DNA of 64,000 bases. Origin: Candidatus Heimdallarchaeota archaeon (lineage in GTDB: Archaea > Asgardarchaeota > Heimdallarchaeia > Heimdallarchaeales > Heimdallarchaeaceae). Within the stretch, counting starts at the first letter, position 1; every line of letters begins with the position of its first letter. The stretch covers positions 24,001-88,000 of the forward strand of contig JAHLWR010000001.1 of assembly GCA_019057815.1 (NCBI GenBank), written 5' to 3'. A program made the translations under genes and the position numbers. The notes under the pieces were generated by a model. The model made no database searches, had not been told where the DNA came from, and saw only the letters and a list, made by a program, of their open reading frames with translations. This document shows, piece by piece, positions 62,144 to 64,000 of the stretch.

Positions 62144-63112
62144 CTATTCAGTTAATTCTAGTTTTCTTATTTGTCTAATTAGGATGTAGAGGAAAATCAC
62201 TATCAGAATGACAATAAACAGAAAACATATACCTACACTTATGGGGGAAAGGGTAGCTGCAATTTCTTGGGTACTAGCGAAATAATCGGAGGGAGAAACC
62301 CCAATTAACCACAGTTGAATGACTTTTAGACAAATTGGTAAACTAAATAAATACCAGAAATCTATACCCAAAACATTCCTCATGATTTGAGAAAATAGAG
62401 TCGATAAAGGATTAATTGCTGCTGTTAACATCCCAACATACAATCCACGTTTTGTAATACTTGAGAGAGATAAAACCAATGTCATTATTAAAAAACCATT
62501 AATAAGGCCAGATAATAAAGCTGGGAAGTAAACTGAAACAATATCTAATGCAACTTGACTGAACGATCTTTCCATTAAGATTTCCAGTGTAAAGAAGTAC
62601 AATGTTGTTGGAACCCAAGTAAAAGAAAGAACATAAATGAAAACTGCACCATATTTTCCAATAACATATTCTGCTTTTCTAATAGGCCTAGAAAGATACA
62701 ATGTTATAGAATTGTATTCCCTATCATTAGATATAAGGTTGGATCCTACCCAACCAATTAGAAGAACATCAAAAAAACTAAATTGGGAACCTAACATTGC
62801 TGCAAAGACTCGCAGGAAAGCTGTTTTGCCTGCAAAAATAGGAAGGAAGGTTGGTGACATCATTAACCCAAAAAGAGCATCAAAGGAAAGCATAAATGTT
62901 ATACCAGAAATCCCGAAGGATATTAATTTAAAAATTCCAATAACTAAAATAGCAATTCGCGCAAAAATTAATAATTTTACAACTCTTGAACCAAGTGCTG
63001 TTTTTGCTTCAACTATTGCAATTGTAAGGACCCTATAAATAGTGCCTTTGAATTTCTTTTCCCATTTTCTATACCCTAAAGAGTAAATCTGAGAAGTGCT
63101 TTCACTTTCCAT
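62144..63112 (-). CDS. ABC-2 type transporter permease
   Basis: NDREYNSITLYLSRPIRKAEYVIGKYGAVFIYV, multiple TM. Confidence 0.88.
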   Translation of the reverse strand: MESESTSQIYSLGYRKWEKKFKGTIYRVLTIAIVEAKTALGSRVVKLLIFARIAILVIGIFKLISFGISGITFMLSFDALFGLMMSPTFLPIFAGKTAFLRVFAAMLGSQFSFFDVLLIGWVGSNLISNDREYNSITLYLSRPIRKAEYVIGKYGAVFIYVLSFTWVPTTLYFFTLEILMERSFSQVALDIVSVYFPALLSGLINGFLIMTLVLSLSSITKRGLYVGMLTAAINPLSTLFSQIMRNVLGIDFWYLFSLPICLKVIQLWLIGVSPSDYFASTQEIAATLSPISVGICFLFIVILIVIFLYILIRQIRKLELTE

Positions 63113-63123
63113 TGTTTTCCCTC

Positions 63124-64000
63124 TTATATATCCTGTGATTTCATTAATTCCACAAAGAATTCTTCGAGTGTATAACGTTCTCTTTCTAGAAGCATAAGCT
63201 GAAAATTATTTGCTGCTGCAAGTTTTATTACTTTGGATGGAACATCTGCTTCTCCTTGAATTATCAGTATTTCATCCTTAATTGACACATCCATCATACC
63301 ATTATTAACTAATATTTCATAGAAGGTTTCTGGGTTATTCACCTTAATTTTGTAGAATTCTCTATCTTTGGTTAGGAGATCATTCAAATTGCCATATTTA
63401 ACAAGATGACCTTCTGATAATATTAAAGTGGTTTCACATGTTTCCTCAACATCAGGTAGAATATGAGAGGATAGTAAGATATGTTTACCATTTCGGTTTA
63501 GATCACGTATTAGTTCAAGCATTTCTTCTCTTCCTACTGGATCTAAACCATTAGTAGGCTCGTCTATTAGTAATAAATCGGGATCATGAACAAGAGCTTG
63601 CGCCATCTTTAAACGCTGTATCATACCCGCAGAATATGTTCCAGTCTTTCTGTATCTTTGTTCCTTCAGACCTACATAATCTAAACACTCATGAGCTCGT
63701 TGCATTGCATCTGCTTTTGGCATGCCTACTAAACGACCAAAATATGTACAAACTGATACACCATCCATATCTAGTGGTATGCATTTTGCTTCAGGCATAT
63801 AACCAATTAACTGTCGAATTCTACGCGCATCTTTAGAACTGTTATAGCCCAACACATAGGATTCTCCCTCTGTAATATTCAATAACCCGATTAAACATTT
63901 AATCATAGTGGACTTTCCACTACCATTTGGTCCTAGAATCCCTAAAGTTCCACCATGAAATTCAAAATTTACGGATTCTATACCTTTTATAGGGCCATAG
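63124..64000 (-). CDS. ABC transporter ATPase, 5' end beyond window
   Basis: Reading past the listed ORF start: YGPIKGIESVNFEFHGGTLGILGPNGSGKSTMIKCLIGLLN...; YSAGMIQRLKMAQAL; LLLIDEPTNGLDP. Confidence 0.95.
   Translation of the reverse strand, partial: YGPIKGIESVNFEFHGGTLGILGPNGSGKSTMIKCLIGLLNITEGESYVLGYNSSKDARRIRQLIGYMPEAKCIPLDMDGVSVCTYFGRLVGMPKADAMQRAHECLDYVGLKEQRYRKTGTYSAGMIQRLKMAQALVHDPDLLLIDEPTNGLDPVGREEMLELIRDLNRNGKHILLSSHILPDVEETCETTLILSEGHLVKYGNLNDLLTKDREFYKIKVNNPETFYEILVNNGMMDVSIKDEILIIQGEADVPSKVIKLAAANNFQLMLLERERYTLEEFFVELMKSQDI

Noticed and set aside
1-64000. CRISPR arrays, rRNA genes, prophage modules
   Set aside because: No regularly spaced repeat-spacer pattern, rRNA-like sequence or phage structural genes seen.

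Overview
64 kb of AT-rich archaeal chromosome. Archaeal markers: ADP-forming acetyl-CoA synthetase (acd) subunits, an intron-containing tRNA-Tyr with C1:G72, aldehyde:ferredoxin oxidoreductase, a PorG/PorD fusion, a PAC2 protein, a DUF2207-like protein and F420-type nitroreductase-like protein. The eukaryote-like content suggests, but does not prove, an Asgard-type lineage. Main content: a GOLPH3/GPP34-like protein; several small zinc-finger proteins; a Schlafen/AlbA_2 gene with a truncated paralogue; a MacB/LolCDE-like ABC exporter; a SAP-TPR protein; AOR plus ferredoxin; superoxide reductase; one IS200/IS605-type tnpB element whose tnpB has an in-frame TGA; a MoxR/DUF58 seven-gene membrane cluster; acdAB; AlaX; and two ABC-2 transporter pairs. 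The best candidate for an undescribed system is the minus-strand cluster at about 31.8-37.4 kb. There a DUF2207-like membrane protein ends in GGGGGG(CA)6GGGR and overlaps by 1 nt a PqqD-radical SAM-SPASM enzyme, with a SAM methyltransferase next. It looks like a RiPP-type post-translational modification system acting on the Cys-Ala tail of a membrane protein. Other notable items: a 75-aa protein ending in a textbook PIP box (QTTLADYF), FYVE-like and PHD/C1-like mini zinc fingers, a 50-bp near-identical intergenic repeat, a GC-rich structured non-coding element at about 21.8-22.1 kb, and a gene interrupted by a single TAA. All family names are from reading translations by eye; no searches were run.
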